DNA of 64,000 nucleotides from Larimichthys crocea (GCF_000972845.2 NC_040027.1:8047608-8111607), one strand, 5' to 3'; counted from the stretch's first letter, positions 31,540-44,098 are shown. A program made the numbers and translations. Notes: generated from the sequence alone by a model not told the origin.

Positions 31540-32762
31540 GGACTCTGCTGTCCTCACGTGGCTTTGTACCGTCCAAATGTGGACTTGTACTGTCCGAGTG
31601 AAAAGTCTTCCACTTGTAACATCTTCAAAAAGGTTTCCACAGCAACTACACAAAGCACGCTTCAATCAGCAGATTGCTTGTACTGCTCCAACAAGGTTTG
31701 AACTAGTGTCCTTCGAGCTTTCTACCATCCCATCTCTGTCTATGGAGCTCATCTTCAGTATGGTCCTGTTGTGGCTTTAATACTCATTTAATAATCTTTC
31801 CATCACATCATACACAAAGGTCATCACCTTTCCTTCCTGACTTTCTGCTATCCTGAGGTGGCTTTCGAGTGAACTCATGATCTTATATTTGTCCATCATT
31901 GTCCTCTCGTGTCCTTACAAGCTTTGTACCGTCCCATTGTGTGGCTCTGAACGATGTTTTCTACTCTCCCATCATGACATTCCACTATAACGTTGTTCTA
32001 TTGTCCCATTGTGGCTCTGTACAAGCCCCAGAAGGCTTTAATACACATCTAATAATGTTCTTTTATTGTCCTCAGCCACATCACACACAACATAAGCATC
32101 TTCTGGTTCCAAGGTCATCCCTCAACAGCTGTTCGTCTCGAGTCCCTGCTGTCCTCACAGTCGATTTGTACTTCCACTGTCCTCTTCTGGCTTTCTATTG
32201 TTCTCACAATGTCTCTAATGTCCCATCTGGGTTTCACGTCCGTCCTCACAACGTCTGTCTATTGCCTGCCTGACTTTGTGCTGCCCTCACAAAGGTTTCT
32301 ACAACAAATCCGACCTCGACATGTTACTTTACAATCACGGCTGGGTCATAGACTTCCACCGTCCTCACACGGCTTATTGATTTCCGCTGTCCCAAAAAGA
32401 CTTTCCAATGATCCCGGGACGTTACTCTCCAATCACAGCTTTCAACTCATGTCCATTGTCCCACTGTGGTCGTCTACTGTCCTCACAAAGCTTGCTACAG
32501 TCAAACCATCAAGACTTTCACTTGCCCATCTTGTCCTCAAGTGTCCTGACAAGCTTCTTTACCGTCCCATTATGTGTCCATGTTTTCCATTATCCCATCA
32601 TGGAACTCTACTGCAGTGGTTTTCTACTGTTCTATTAATTCTTGCAAGGTTTTCTAATGAACTCACGAGACTTGTAACCCATCGTGGCTTTAAAAGAGAC
32701 TTTCTACCGTCCTCGTGTGATTTCCAGTTCTGTTGTTGCAAAAATGATTTTCTATTGTTCAA
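31540..32762 (+). repeat. Degenerate TTTCTACTGTCC-type tandem array, left arm
   Basis: About 1.2 kb in which blocks such as GGCTTTGTACCGTCC, CTTTCTACCGTCC, GTCCTCACAAGG and CCATTGTGGCTCTGTAC recur every 20-45 bp with strong divergence. It is C/T-rich. The long frame here (193 codons at 32209-32790) follows from the repeat structure and has no domain. The reverse-complement form is at 33957-34482. Confidence 0.75.
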
Positions 32763-33956
32763 TTGTTTCTTGATACCGATGCCACTCTAAATAAATACAT
32801 TTGTTCAACAGAGCAGTATTGAGAACAAATAAACACCCTGAGATAGCTCCGTCTCGGGGACGGCTTTGTTTCGTGAAGACTGAAGAACCAGCTGTGACAA
32901 ACCAACATGAAACACCAACAGAACAAAGCGTCGCGGAGCAGAGAGGGTAAGAACACGACCGTCTGCAGAGGAAGCCAGGCGCAAAGGTACGGACAGGAGG
33001 AGAGCCAGCACTGTCATAACTGACACAGATGTTAACAAGTCCCACTGCATAATGCAACATATGGGCACACACACACACACACACATGCTTTTACACATGA
33101 GCAAACACACACATCACTTCAAATTAATGTTCATATGCAGAAAGTATTCCCTGCTCGCCGTCTTTGTTCAGGAGGATTGAGCTCCACTGAAAGCCGTAAC
33201 TCACTCTGATCAGACGCTGGCGGTGTACCGGTGAGATTGAAAACAAGAAAAAAGAGGTAGAGGCGGCAACAGCACAGACTTTAAATTAGGTCACCACTAT
33301 TTTCTTTGCTTCTTCTTCTCGGCATGCGTGTCTGAAGTTGCTGTACAGTAGTAGCTGATTTCCCCTGGGCTGGCTCAATATGCCGCTTTTATTGTTATGG
33401 CCTATTAAACCCCGATGATAGAGGGGCTCAACTCAGGGTGGCATCTGCTCACCACACACACACACACACACACACACACCTCATGCCCCAGGTGCATTGT
33501 GTGGGGGTAAGTTAACCAAGGAGGCTGTTTGATGCAGAGCAAATAACGTTCTCTAAAAAGGTCAGAGCAATTTAAGAGTCTCTTTACTGCTTCCCGTGAT
33601 GGCCAACAGCTGTGGGAGGCACGCTTTGTGCAGCTTTTATGTGCAGCAAAGGTGAACTGGTGGTGCAGTGAATACAGCATGTTGGACACATGCACAGAAT
33701 CAGGAGGACTAGATTAAGACTCTTTAACTGACAGTCTGCTAAGGTCATTTGACTGGTGCGGTCATGACAGATGGATGATATATAACATATAGGCATGTTA
33801 GGCACGCCTGTGCATGGTTGCTGTACGTAATAGACTTCAAGCATCCTTGTCAATATTTGAAGGCATGGCATTTTAAAAGTATGAATAAGTAACAGCGCTG
33901 GAAAAGTAGAACGGAGCATGTGACCAGTGAAGTCACATGAGGATGGCAGCACTGAA
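32763..33956. other. Spacer between the opposed degenerate arrays
   Basis: Unique sequence with (CA)n at 33066-33085 and 33452-33479. No gene recognised. Confidence 0.4.
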
Positions 33957-34482
33957 CGGAGGCTTTGTAAGGACAGAAGAAGGAATTACAGGACACTCAA
34001 AGGTCTAGGACTCTAGAAGTCCATAATGGGGTTTTGAATTGTGTTTTCACAAAATAAAATCAGAAGTATCTGCAGAGAAAGAAATATTGTGAGAGCACAT
34101 TGAGACAGCAGAAGACCACAGACTAAAGCAAGGTGAAAGTCACGCTGAAGTTAGCCTTGTAGAAGGCAGCAGAAGGCCACAGTGGACAATAAGGTCTTGT
34201 AAGAACGGTAGAAATCTGTGATTCAGCTGCCAGCAGCTTTGTGAAAACAGCAGAAGGTCTCGTAAGGACAGAAAGCCACATTGTGATGGTAGAAAGCCTC
34301 AGTGGGTTAGTACAAAAGCCTCATAGAAAGCATGGTGAGCAAACAACCCGAGCAAGGACGGAAGAAAAGAACAATTGGACAGAAGAAATGTTTGTGACAA
34401 AGGCAATGAAACTTTGTGAAGGCTCTACAAATCTATAATGAGGCTGCAGAAAGCTCAGAGGAGTAAGAAGCCTTGTACAGGT
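33957..34482 (-). repeat. Degenerate array, right arm (opposite orientation)
   Basis: Blocks such as CTTGTAAGAACGGTAGAAA, GGACAGAAAGCCACATTGTG, ATGGTAGAAAGCCTCAG and GCCTTGTACAGG are reverse complements of the left-arm motifs. It is about 525 bp and degenerate. Confidence 0.7.
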
Positions 34483-34592
34483 TGCTTAATGACTTATATA
34501 AATGTTTTCACTACGTCAATCTGCAGAATGTGTTTTTGAAAACTTCTTTCCTGAAATGTCCAATACAAAAAGGAGTCAGTCCCACATTTACT

Positions 34593-34680
34593 CTTCACTC
34601 TCTTCTCCTCTGCCATTATGTCCATAGAAGCTGCCCGACTAACTAACTAGCTAACAGCATCTACAGTTCGCAGCAGTTTA
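34593..34680 (-). mobile_element. Family A, copy 5 (minus strand, short)
   Basis: The minus-strand coding block (CTTCTCCTCTGCCATTATG) is followed by CCATAGAAGCTGCC and then CTAACTAACTAGCTAACAGC. It shows the GCTAACAGC word next to the coding block in a copy without array expansion. Confidence 0.65.
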
Positions 34681-35051
34681 CTGGAAATGAATCCCTCAGG
34701 AAACTTTAAGTTTTAACTTGTAATAAATATTTAAATTGAAACTGCAGCTAGTGGTCCTGATTTTCTGTTGAATGTTTTAAAGTTTTAGAGTGTGTTTCCA
34801 CAGCCAGCATTAAAACGTCTCCTTCATTAACTTTAATGCGATGTTTGACTGCTGGAGAAGCCAAGAATAACCGAGGAGAGGGCTACTGTGTCTGCCTCTA
34901 CATGACAGATGGCTGCTAAACTGGGAAAGCTCAGGATTAAATTTGGAAACACTCCGCTTACATCCTTCATTGTTGGTTACGTAAAACACTTTCCTCTGCT
35001 GGAGTTAAAGTGTATTCAGAAAGTTCTCTCCTTCCTGCTTACGTAAGGCCA
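34681..35051. other. Unique sequence
   Basis: Nothing recognised. Confidence 0.3.
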
Positions 35052-35103
35052 CAGCATCAGCATCAGCATCAGCATCAGCATCAGCATCAGCATCAGCATC
35101 AGC
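35052..35103 (+). repeat. (CAGCAT)n hexanucleotide microsatellite
   Basis: About 8.7 perfect hexamer units. Confidence 0.97.
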
Positions 35104-35517
35104 GGGGGGTTTATGTGAGGTGAACTGTTCTGCGTGTCTTCCGACCAAATGAACCCATCAAGTCTGAGTAATTAAGCCCCGAGTGGAGACGCAGTGTTTG
35201 CTCCTTTTAAACTCGCAGAGGAAAATGTTCTCGTCCTGCGTATATGTGTGCTCATGCATATGTTACTCTCTCAAGAGCTACTAGCCTTTGTGTCTTCATG
35301 CAGATTACATGCTTGCATAAAGACGAGGTCAGGTCACTGCACCTTCAGGGTGTCTGGTGAGGTTTTTTATTAATGCGTGTAATTGTTGTATGTATGTAAT
35401 GTGTAAAAAAATAAAAATAAATAAAATAGATGTAGTCCATTTGTTGTTTACAGTCTGTTGGTTTTTAAATGTTTGCATCTGACTTTGTTTTACTGATTTC
35501 TTCTTCTCGTTGGTCTC
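35104..35517. other. Unique sequence
   Basis: Nothing recognised. An A/T low-complexity stretch lies at about 35405-35430. Confidence 0.3.
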
Positions 35518-36115
35518 TTAGGACTCTGGATCTGACCCAGAATGCTGCAGCATGTGTACTAGTCTACTAGAAACCAGGATCAGAGGTCATACTTCTGCCA
35601 TATTAGCTCCTCTGCTCGACTCGATGTAAGATCCAGAATAGAAAAGCTCTTCATGGTCAGGCACCATCACATCTCAAAGAGGTCACCACTAGAACACTCT
35701 AAGCTCCTCGTGGGTCCACCAAGTTCCTCGTGGTTCCTCCTGGTTCCTTGTGGTTCCTTTAGTCTCCAGAAGTAGGCTGGCACTCAAGCTCCTCTCCTGT
35801 AGAACATAGTTCTGGTTCTGGAGGCAGACTACGTCTCCACAAGCCTAAAAGTCTCGTTTAGCTTTAGTTACATCTGGCTCAGTCCTGAACCATCCTCGTA
35901 GGACTTCCCATGGACTGAGCTCTTCACGTCCCATCGATGCGTGTTCCTAACTCAGCTTCTTCCCCAGAGTCTTTTTGCTTTCTCGTCCTGCAGATTCTCA
36001 CAGATCGTCGTGGCTACACCGCGGTCCTGGTTCTGTAGTTCTGCTTTATCGTGTCCTGACATAAACTTCTGTTTGGATTTGTCGCTGTATAAATAAAGAA
36101 TGGAAATTAAATTTA
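35518..36115 (+). mobile_element. L2/Rex1-like LINE 3' end
   Basis: It starts at CCAGAATGCTGCAGC, where IQNAAA is expected. It continues through GGTCAGGCACCATCACATCT, then the untranslated part with CCCATCGATGCGTGTTCC, AACTCAGCTTCTTCCCCAGA and TTTGCTTTCTCGTCCTGCAG, and ends in a GTATAAATAAAGAATGG tail. This order matches a common teleost LINE 3' sequence as I recall it. Stops disrupt the coding part. A local run of TTCCTCGTGG-type duplications occurs at about 35706-35760. Confidence 0.75.
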
Positions 36116-36228
36116 AATGATTTGGTTGTATAATTAAAAAATTAAACACTACAATGGCTTGTTTCTGAAACACTGATGATGGCAGAGACAACTTTGTTCA
36201 ACTTGATACATATTTAATGTTGAATCTA

Positions 36229-36273
36229 TACATGAAGGAGAAGATCAGTGTGACGTACATGAAGGAGAAGATC
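36229..36273 (+). repeat. 27-bp tandem duplication
   Basis: TACATGAAGGAGAAGATC occurs at 36229-36246 and again at 36256-36273. Confidence 0.9.
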
Positions 36274-37149
36274 GAGTAAAGGAACTATAATTGCTGCTCG
36301 TGTGAACGGACAAAGAGATTTGATGTATTGGATGTAATTTAATGGGTGTCAGAGAGAGAGGCTGGACTCAAACACAACGAGCGGCTCAGCTCGCTGAATT
36401 AGAAGACGGCTGAACAAAGAGAGGCTGAGATTAACAAGCTGCTGCTGCGAAGAGATAAAACAAAGCGTGCAGGGATGGAGGGATGGATGGAGGGATGGAC
36501 GATTGTCCACTTGCATGAATGAGAGTCTTTATGAACATTTGCCTCAGCTTGTACCCTGCATGTACTCACTGTTTTTTCCTCTGATATATTAATAAAAAAT
36601 ACATCAAAGTCACAGAATAAATCAGCCTTTGTGGCCAAAAGAAGTGAAGCATGTTGAGGTTCTGCAGTGATCGCACCAAGATACTGACAGGCAGAAACAA
36701 TGCAGCAGGTCAATGAACAACATCGTTTTTCCACGAATCGGTTATTAAATGCAGTCTGACAATACATGTAAATTTACTGTATGACACCCTCTGCTCTTAC
36801 TCAGTTCACCTGCTCTAAAAATAACATCTGCATGCATGAATGCAGGAAGTCCAGGTGCCCTGCAGGTAACGGACAGATTCACGCTAAACTATCATCCGGG
36901 CGCTGTCTTCTTGCAGTTCTCAGCTGCTTTGACAGTAAGTTGGTGTTCACACTTGCTGCTGTGTGAAATATGCTATTAATATCATGCACCATCTTGTATG
37001 ACCTGTAACAAAACCCACAGATAACTCGGCATTAACTGATTTGTTCCCAGCACAACAAGCTGGAAACAAAACAAACAAACAGGATTTTCCTTGATGGGAA
37101 ACTTTTAGATTTTTTTAACCTGAATCCTTTTGTCCCTGTTTTTCAAATC
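36274..37149. other. Unique sequence
   Basis: A GGAT/GGAG purine run lies at about 36474-36502. Nothing else recognised. Confidence 0.3.
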
Positions 37150-37354
37150 AGATTTTATTTGTACAGTCCAAAGTCACAAAGTCCATTTTCCTCTGAGGCT
37201 TTACAATCTGTACAGGGAGTGACACCCTCTGTCCTTAGACCCTCGGTTCAAGTGAGGAAAAACTTTTAACGGGGAAAAAAGGTGGAAGAAACCTCAGGAA
37301 GAGCCACAGAGGAGGGATCCCTCTCCCAGGACGGACAGACGTGCAACAGATGTC
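37150..37354 (+). repeat. Teleost-type interspersed repeat
   Basis: Ordered words GATTTTATTTGTACAGTCC, GAGGCTTTACAATCTGTACA, CACCCTCTGTCCTTAGACCC, AACGGGGAAAAAAGG, GGAGGGATCCCTCTCCCAGG and ACGGACAGACGTGCAA match a fish interspersed repeat I recall as extremely common. Its class is uncertain to me. Confidence 0.7.
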
Positions 37355-38299
37355 ACATTTTTGTGTCTTGGACTCGGTCTTGATAGTGATCTTGACCTGG
37401 TCTCAACTAGTCCTAGACTTGGCCTTGACAAAGGAGGTCATGAGTGTTAAAAAAAACACCAAAGTCAGACATAACTGAGGCCAGAAACTTTTTTGTTGGA
37501 AGGTGAAATGACTTATTTTGTAGAAGCATCTCTGGAGGATCCTTCTCAAAATGTTCTCTGGACGTACTTTGGCGTTGAGCAGTTGCCCTGAAGATAAGTT
37601 GCAACACGTCTCCAATTAACAAACCATGGGAGTGAGAGTCCAGGTTGATAAATGTTTCCCTTCAACAAACTGATATGATGAGCATGTCAGCAAAGAGCTG
37701 CTTATTATTACATCCAGCATTCACATTTATTTAGAGTATTTAGAGTGTTTCTGGGGACTAGAACCTGAACCGGAAGTCCGACCAGGTCTCAAGCTGTTAA
37801 ACGTTTCTCTGTTGACCAGCCGCTCTCTTTGACTGCTGGTTGGTGCTGGCAGGTGGAGTTAATTAGAGCCTGCTGCTGCTGGAAATGATGCTGATGGAGC
37901 GAATCAGAACAGTACAGCTGACAAACAAACAGCAGAGGTGGCTAATTTACCTGTTTGTTTGACACCTTCATCACACAAAGCAAACCGAGCCAGCGTTCAT
38001 GTTTTAAAAACATGTTTGATCCCTGTCTGGACGAATCGCGTCGCATAATAACGTGTCAGCTCAGTCTTTAGTAATTTGCAGCCTGTCACAGATAACAGAG
38101 CAAAGAGCTGCGTCATTCCGAGTTCATTACGAGAAAAGTGATCAAATCCACTGCGTCGTTAAATCCTCAAAGTCTCACTTTGTTTCTCAAATGATTAAAT
38201 ATGCGAGGCACAAACTGGGGCTCTGCGAGGACAGACGCTCGTCCATGTGACGGAGCGATACATCAGGGCTGCTTCAGGTATGTTGGTGTGTGATCAGCT
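37355..38299. other. Unique sequence
   Basis: No gene recognised. Confidence 0.3.
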
Positions 38300-38680
38300 G
38301 GCAGTCTGCTCTGACTGAACAGACTGTGGCCAGGGGGGACCTCCATTTGGCTGTTTTCTCCTCCCGTCTGCTGCGTCTCTGTTTTTTTCTCCTGTGTTGG
38401 AGTCAACTGGAGTCTGGAATATTTCATGAAGCCCACCTTTCATTGCCGGGTCTTTGGAAACGATGTGGCATCATAAAATATCCAGAAGGCTCAGACGCCA
38501 GTTTTCTCTCTTCAGAGCTGTCTGACAATCCATTTTTTATTTCCCCACAAACCGCCGTCTGTTCCAGACCCACCGCTCGAAAGGACGTGTTGAAAATAAT
38601 ACGAGTTGTTTGGCAACTATTACGCAGGGTTTCTCTCCGGTGCCACATGGAGGGTTGAAAATAGAGAGGGTACGTTTTTA
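38300..38680. other. Candidate conserved non-coding element
   Basis: Complex sequence with balanced composition. A 122-codon frame (38290-38658) crosses it but shows no domain. Words such as GGAATATTTCATGAAGCCC and CATCATAAAATATCC are regulatory in texture only. Confidence 0.25.
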
Positions 38681-39002
38681 TCTATGTTTGTGTACCGTAC
38701 TATATGAATTTTAGGATTGTGGATTTGGAAATTTCAGAAGTTTGAACATCTGCGGATGAAGAATGTGTGATACTGTCTAACTGTAGTTACCTATAACAGC
38801 TGCTCATTATAGTTTTTATCAAATGTTACTCAGATAATGAGGAAATGCTGCATTTGTTTGGGACTAGTTTTTGTGGTGGATTAATCCACATTTGGTGCCC
38901 TAGTGCCAGTCAGAACCTGAAGTTATGGTGCAAGCAGCAGGTTTACCAGGTAGGGACAAAAATCTTGTCCTGCCTCCGTCAGCTCCCAGCTAACCTAAAA
39001 AT
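38681..39002. other. Unique sequence
   Basis: Nothing recognised. Confidence 0.3.
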
Positions 39003-39322
39003 AGAAGCATGGGTGGAGCTGAGGTTGGTTGAATGAAGCCTCGACACCCACCTGTCAGTCAAAGCGTCCACGCTCTTAACCCTGCATAACTTTAAGCCTT
39101 AATATAACCTGAACAGGTGAGTTGTATATAAATTCACCCTCAGTACAGTTGTCATGAACGGGGAAATTAGCTACAGAGACCAAAACTGTTTTTTGTACCA
39201 GGCTGTAAACATGTTTATTTCTGCTGTGAAGTTGGACATTTGGACATGGGGACTTATGGAGACTGACTCACTTCTGGAGCCAGCCTCAGGTGGACGTTAG
39301 AGGAACTGCAGTTTGTGGCCAT
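39003..39322 (+). mobile_element. Family B MITE-like repeat, copy 4
   Basis: It contains the blocks from GCATGGGTGGAGCTGAGG through CACCTGTCAGTCAAAGCGTC, CTGCATAACTTTAAGCCTTA and TTTTTTGTACCAGGCTGTAA to GAGGAACTGCAGTTTGTGGC. The left end is truncated, the interior intact. It is very similar to copies 2 and 5. Confidence 0.85.
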
Positions 39323-40137
39323 GCAGGCTGCCACATGGGGTGTTACTGGCTGTTAAATGGGTCACGGCTGCCTCTGAAGCCGGAGGCCACGGTGAGATGG
39401 GACTTTGTAGGTTTCACATTGTGACGCCTGCTGCAGCTTTAAAGGCTTTCTGTGACCTCTGAGACCATGCATGGCCTCTAAAGCTAACCCACGAGCGTGC
39501 CTCCTAAAAAATGCAGCTATGGTTACACCACGTGGACTGATTGTGTGATGTATTTTTCCAACAGTGTACATGTCGACTGATACATAATGAGCTCTCCTAA
39601 AACATTCATGTAAAACTTTGTCCCTATCATCAGCCTCTGTCTGTTTCTGTCGACGTGCTGCATGCGCATCATAAGCCCCTGGGTGATGATGTCATGTCGG
39701 CGTCTCCTCGAGCGATATCGATCGGTTTGTCATGTCTGCAAACAGGCGGCGGAGTCCAATCGAACGGCCCGACATTAGTGGAGGCTAATTGCTTGTCCCG
39801 GCTGCTGTTATGAATCTAATACAACCATTGTGTTTGTGTAGATGGGGGAGACCTTGAGAGATACAGAAAGATTGACCATATGCGCCTGTCTGGGATAATG
39901 TAATCTGTGTGGACTGGTGCTCAGGAACTCATCACCGGGGTCACATCCATCACTCACGCTGCAGCGGCGAGCTAATGGAGTCAGCCTCCATTTCAGCGAG
40001 AAGCCATTAGCATGAGCGTGGACTACATAAATACATCTAAAAGATTATTAATTCTCACTTCAAACATGTGGAAAAAAAAACGCTCTGTGGCCGAGGTCGA
40101 GCTGCAGTTTGTGAATGTGTGACTGTAAATGAGACGT

Positions 40138-40138
<1 letters not shown>
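39323..40138. other. Unique sequence with a candidate conserved segment
   Basis: 39680-39850 is complex and CpG-containing (CGAGCGATATCGATCGG, GCAAACAGGCGGCGGAGTCC, GAGGCTAATTGCTTGTCCC). No gene recognised. Confidence 0.3.

Positions 40139-40174
<36 letters not shown>
40139..40174 (+). repeat. (GT)18 microsatellite
   Basis: A perfect tract. Confidence 0.97.
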
Positions 40175-40175
<1 letters not shown>

Positions 40176-41291
40176 TGGTTCTCGGTTGTGAGAAAGCGAG
40201 AAAACAGAAGCCAGCTCTCGAGCTAACATCGACGTTCCCAGAGCGTTCGCAGCCTCGGGCCGATCAGCGAGGCCGCTCGCCAAACCAGCTCTGATGTGAG
40301 ATCTAAACAAAAATAACAAAAGTCACACACAATAACTGCTTTCATTAAAATTCACTTTATGGGGGTAATAAATTGTTTCACTCAGTACAGGCAGTCGGAG
40401 CCAAACACAACACCCCATTAAGTTCTCTGGATCTCTCTCCTGTGATCACAACGTTCACGTCTGTGTGACATTTATAAGAAAACACTCATTTGGAATTTTT
40501 TTTATTGTGCAACCAAAGTCCAAAACACCCCGAGCTGCTCCGGGAACACACACACATGTTTTGAGGGGGCGACGGCTCGGTTCAGCATCGGGGCACCGTG
40601 CAACACATGAACACATCGCACAAAGGTTTGTGTTCATGTGATGCATTCAGTGTGCAGACCTCTCAGGCCTTTGTTCATGTCCTGATGGACCAGTGGGAAC
40701 AGTCCAAGATAAGACGGGTCACACACAACCCTGTTTACCAAGATTTACCCTCAGCTGTGGTGACAAACAGAATCACCTGGTGTCTATGCAGAGGCATGTC
40801 GCATGGTCACGCCTGTGGTTAGTTTTAGTGCTTACTGGTTACCGGTTAAGGTCAGAACTGATCGTGGTTGATCAAGGTGAAGAAGGTCCAAAAGGTGTCT
40901 CTACGCCGGAGACGGATGCCACGACCAGACCAGGTCTCCTCACTATAATGATCAGCATCTTGTCTCTGACTTGTTTCCACTGGTTTTAATCTGTCTGAGT
41001 TCTTTATCTATTGTAAAGGTGAACTCTGGTGTCTTGAAAAGCATCCTTAAAATTAAATGTATCACTATTAGTGACCCAGAATTTGAAAGTGAACCGATTC
41101 AAACTGCAGAACGATTCCACAAAGACAAACTTTAAATCTCTCTGATTGGATATTTCTTTCCAAAGTGCACCATGGGAGTTTGTGTTGCATTTCGTTGGAT
41201 GCTCAGAATAACTTGTGACTTCACAGCTCCTTACCTAACAGTGTAACCATGGAGATGTTTAAAATTCGGACTTGTGAGGAACAAATAAAGT
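40175..41291. other. Unique sequence
   Basis: No gene recognised. Frames are at most 98 codons. Confidence 0.35.
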
Positions 41292-41675
41292 ATGCATGTA
41301 TTTTTTCCACTTTCCCCTCCTCACCCTTCTCGCCTCCGTGTGCCAGTATCTATGGTGCTGCAAAATAAAATAAGGGTGGAGAGCCGGACACGTCTCCCGG
41401 CATTAGCTCGACCCGGAGTCACAGTGCACAGACGCTATCCGGAGCCCCCGTGCACACGCCCCGGTGAACGCCCCTGCAGTCGGACCCGGCCAAATGTTAG
41501 CGTGACTGCAGGCAGAGTTCAGGAGTTTGAGCAGCTGTGGCGGAGCTTTAATGAGCGCGTGAGTCATAAGGCTGAGCGCAGGGCAACCTCACCACTCACA
41601 GCAGCAATTAATCCAGCTGTGGAGATCATACATGACCTGTGGCCCCCTTCACCAGATCCACATCTGACCACATAA
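41292..41675 (+). CDS. Possible exon or orphan open frame, unrecognised product
   Basis: A 127-codon frame ending TAA in a CpG-rich stretch (41380-41560). From about residue 20 the translation is non-repetitive: a basic, proline- and arginine-rich part, then a helical-looking segment (VQEFEQLWRSFNERVSHKAE). It matches no family I know. The ATG at 41292 lies in a C/T-rich run that could equally be the polypyrimidine tract of a splice acceptor, with the true exon starting near 41346 or 41364. No TATA box, second exon or polyadenylation signal is evident. It may be a CpG-island edge with a chance frame. Confidence 0.22.
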   Translation: MHVFFPLSPPHPSRLRVPVSMVLQNKIRVESRTRLPALARPGVTVHRRYPEPPCTRPGERPCSRTRPNVSVTAGRVQEFEQLWRSFNERVSHKAERRATSPLTAAINPAVEIIHDLWPPSPDPHLTT

Positions 41676-43940
41676 TGATCATTCAGCGTGCATTACGAAG
41701 CAGCTCAAAGAGCAGTTTGTTCTGGCCTCTGCGGAGGGAAAATATGGTGCAGAGCGACTCTCACAAACAAGTCGTGTGATGGAAAGTTTGAGATTTATAA
41801 CTGAATATATGTGACCACTTTGTAGACATATTAGCTGTGGCGTTTTAAAGCTTGGAGGCAAATGAACACGCTTGGTCTCATTCTTGTTTGCGATCTAAAA
41901 TAAATAAATCTGTTCAGAGAGAAACTATTTCAGTTATTCCCAACAAATGAAACCCGGGACAATTCCTCTGCGATACCATCTGTTTTCCACAGACACACCA
42001 GTGAAGCGGAGACGTATTGGATGAACACATGCCAACCTCTGCCAAGAAGGTCTCACTTCACCACGACTGTGTTTGTTGGTTTGCAGAAAATCTCAAAAAG
42101 AAACTCAGTGAAATATAAAGGAAAGGTCAGACATCGGCCGAGGAGGAATTTAGGAATTTATGGTGCAGATGCAAGAATTTTTATAGGAAACCGCAAACAT
42201 CCAAAAATACAGTTTTCCTCTTTCTTCATTACTTGAAATCTTTTTGGCACGCGTGTCTGTCTTTCATTGATGTAACTCCAGATGCAGATTTGACATTTAT
42301 GTTAAAAATCGTTGAAGCTCAACTACAACTGAAGAACAACAGCTAGTTCCAAAGAAACTACTCATCCAGACGGTTTAGATGAAACTATTTAAAGCACCAC
42401 AAACTAAGCTCACTCCACGTTACAGAGGAGGAAGCAGAAACCTCTTCAGTTATCTTTGATAAATAAAATCAGACGATGACACCATCGATCCTGCACACGT
42501 GCACTGCAGGAAGCCAGACACAGAAACAGCATAGAGAATCCGGTGGATTTTCAAAATAAAACACCCCATGCAAACCGCCGGTGGACAAAAGAGAAACAAA
42601 TGAACTACATAGCTAGTGTTTCGCATCGTAATCCCATCAATTAAAAATCTGACAGCCAATAACACGATGACTTCAGAGACTGGTTTGGTCTCTGAAGGTA
42701 GAAAATAAACCTGACACCGTCTGTGCTGACAGACAGCACAGGTGGAGGATGCCCAGGCCGGCGATGCCGTGGTTGATTCTCAAAAACATGCACGCCACAA
42801 AACTTTATATTTTTCCAGTTTCATGAAAAGTTAAAGTGTGTCTTGAGCAGACAGCGGATAAATTCATCCAGGTTTATTTGTTCAGGTGGAAGAAAAGGAC
42901 GACGTCAAACAAACCCAAACACAGACCAGGTAGCCACAATCAGGCTAACAGAGTTTATTGTCACAGAGGTTGAACTGGTGACGGTGGCTTTAAGCTGGGA
43001 GGTGTCTTCCGATCCAGACGAGTGACGAGGTCTAAACCAACAACTGAAGGCAGCTGGACGTGGTGAACAGGCAGGGTGATCCCGGGACACGGAAAAACAA
43101 CGATTACGAAGAACTCAAGTGAAAAACAGCTGAGTAAAGGCGACTGGACGAGGTTTTATTGGTTAACGAGGAGGCGAGCCTTCCTAAAACATCATGTCGG
43201 GCTGAAGCCACGACGTTTAGCCACATTGGTATCAGCTCGAGTCGGAAAATACAGAAAATATATTCAAGCTCATCGTCTGCAAAAGATTTACCTTTGACTC
43301 TGACTCCTTCAACATTAACTTTTCTTTATCGAGTTTCCGTGTTTAACGGATCTCCACATGGATTGTTTGTAAAAAGGTTGCAGAACATGAGCATGAATAT
43401 TTATTCCCTCACGTTAATTTGGTTGTTTTTTTATGTGACCGATGTTATCGGATAATAAAAGCCGGTCGTAGCGGAGGCAGGTTTTATTCTGATTTGTGTC
43501 GAACCTACAGAACAGCCGTCGTACCTCTGTCATGTTTGAGTCAAATCCACGGATTCTATTCATCGAGTCGACTCGAACAACACGCGGGGAGAACAATCGT
43601 CTCAAAGTAATGAGAGTAATTTACAATTGACCTTTTCCGCCGATGACCGCAAATCTCTGAAATTGTTCAATTCTTCACGATGTAAGCTGACGTGTCAGGA
43701 CGCAGAAAAATGCAGCAGCAGCAAATATCCGTCATAATGAAATGGGTTTCAAAAGTCAATTGGTAATTTTACATATGTAAATGACACATTACATTCGTAT
43801 ACAGTAACCAGAGTCATAACGCATGTTCACTGCTGCTGCAGATCTGTTTTATTCAACAGTGACATTTACATGAATACTGAATGTTGGTGGTAACCCTGCT
43901 GCTTTGACCCTCTGGGGCTCCTGTAGGTACGTGCAGCACA
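41676..43940. other. Unique sequence, 2.2 kb
   Basis: No gene or repeat recognised. 43605-43800 is complex AT-rich sequence (CAATTGGTAATTTTACATAT, GTAAATGACACATTACATTC) with conserved-element texture. Frames are at most 98 codons. Confidence 0.35.
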
Positions 43941-44032
43941 GTCATTGGCTGACATCGAACTTACTTTTTTAGATCAGAAGTAATGTAATCAGAACAAATA
44001 CTCGAGTACAGCTGAACATAGTTACCACGGTG
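43941..44032 (+). mobile_element. Family A, copy 6 (3' end only)
   Basis: GTCATTGGCTGACATCGAAC, TTAGATCAGAAGTAATGTAA, TCAGAACAAATACTCGAGTA and CAGCTGAACATAGTTACCAC match copy 2 (minus strand) almost exactly. Confidence 0.8.
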
Positions 44033-44098
44033 GTCATCAGATTTCTGTTTCAGGCCGACCTCAGCAGTCACATCTCGGTGTAATGTGGTAATTAACAC

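Noticed and set aside
32209..32790. 193-codon plus-strand frame
   Set aside because: It lies wholly in the degenerate TTTCTAC-type array; no domain or composition typical of coding.
9147..39755. Shared 15-mer TGCAAACAGGCGGCG at 9.1 and 39.7 kb
   Set aside because: A match of this length is expected by chance a few times in a 64-kb self-comparison.
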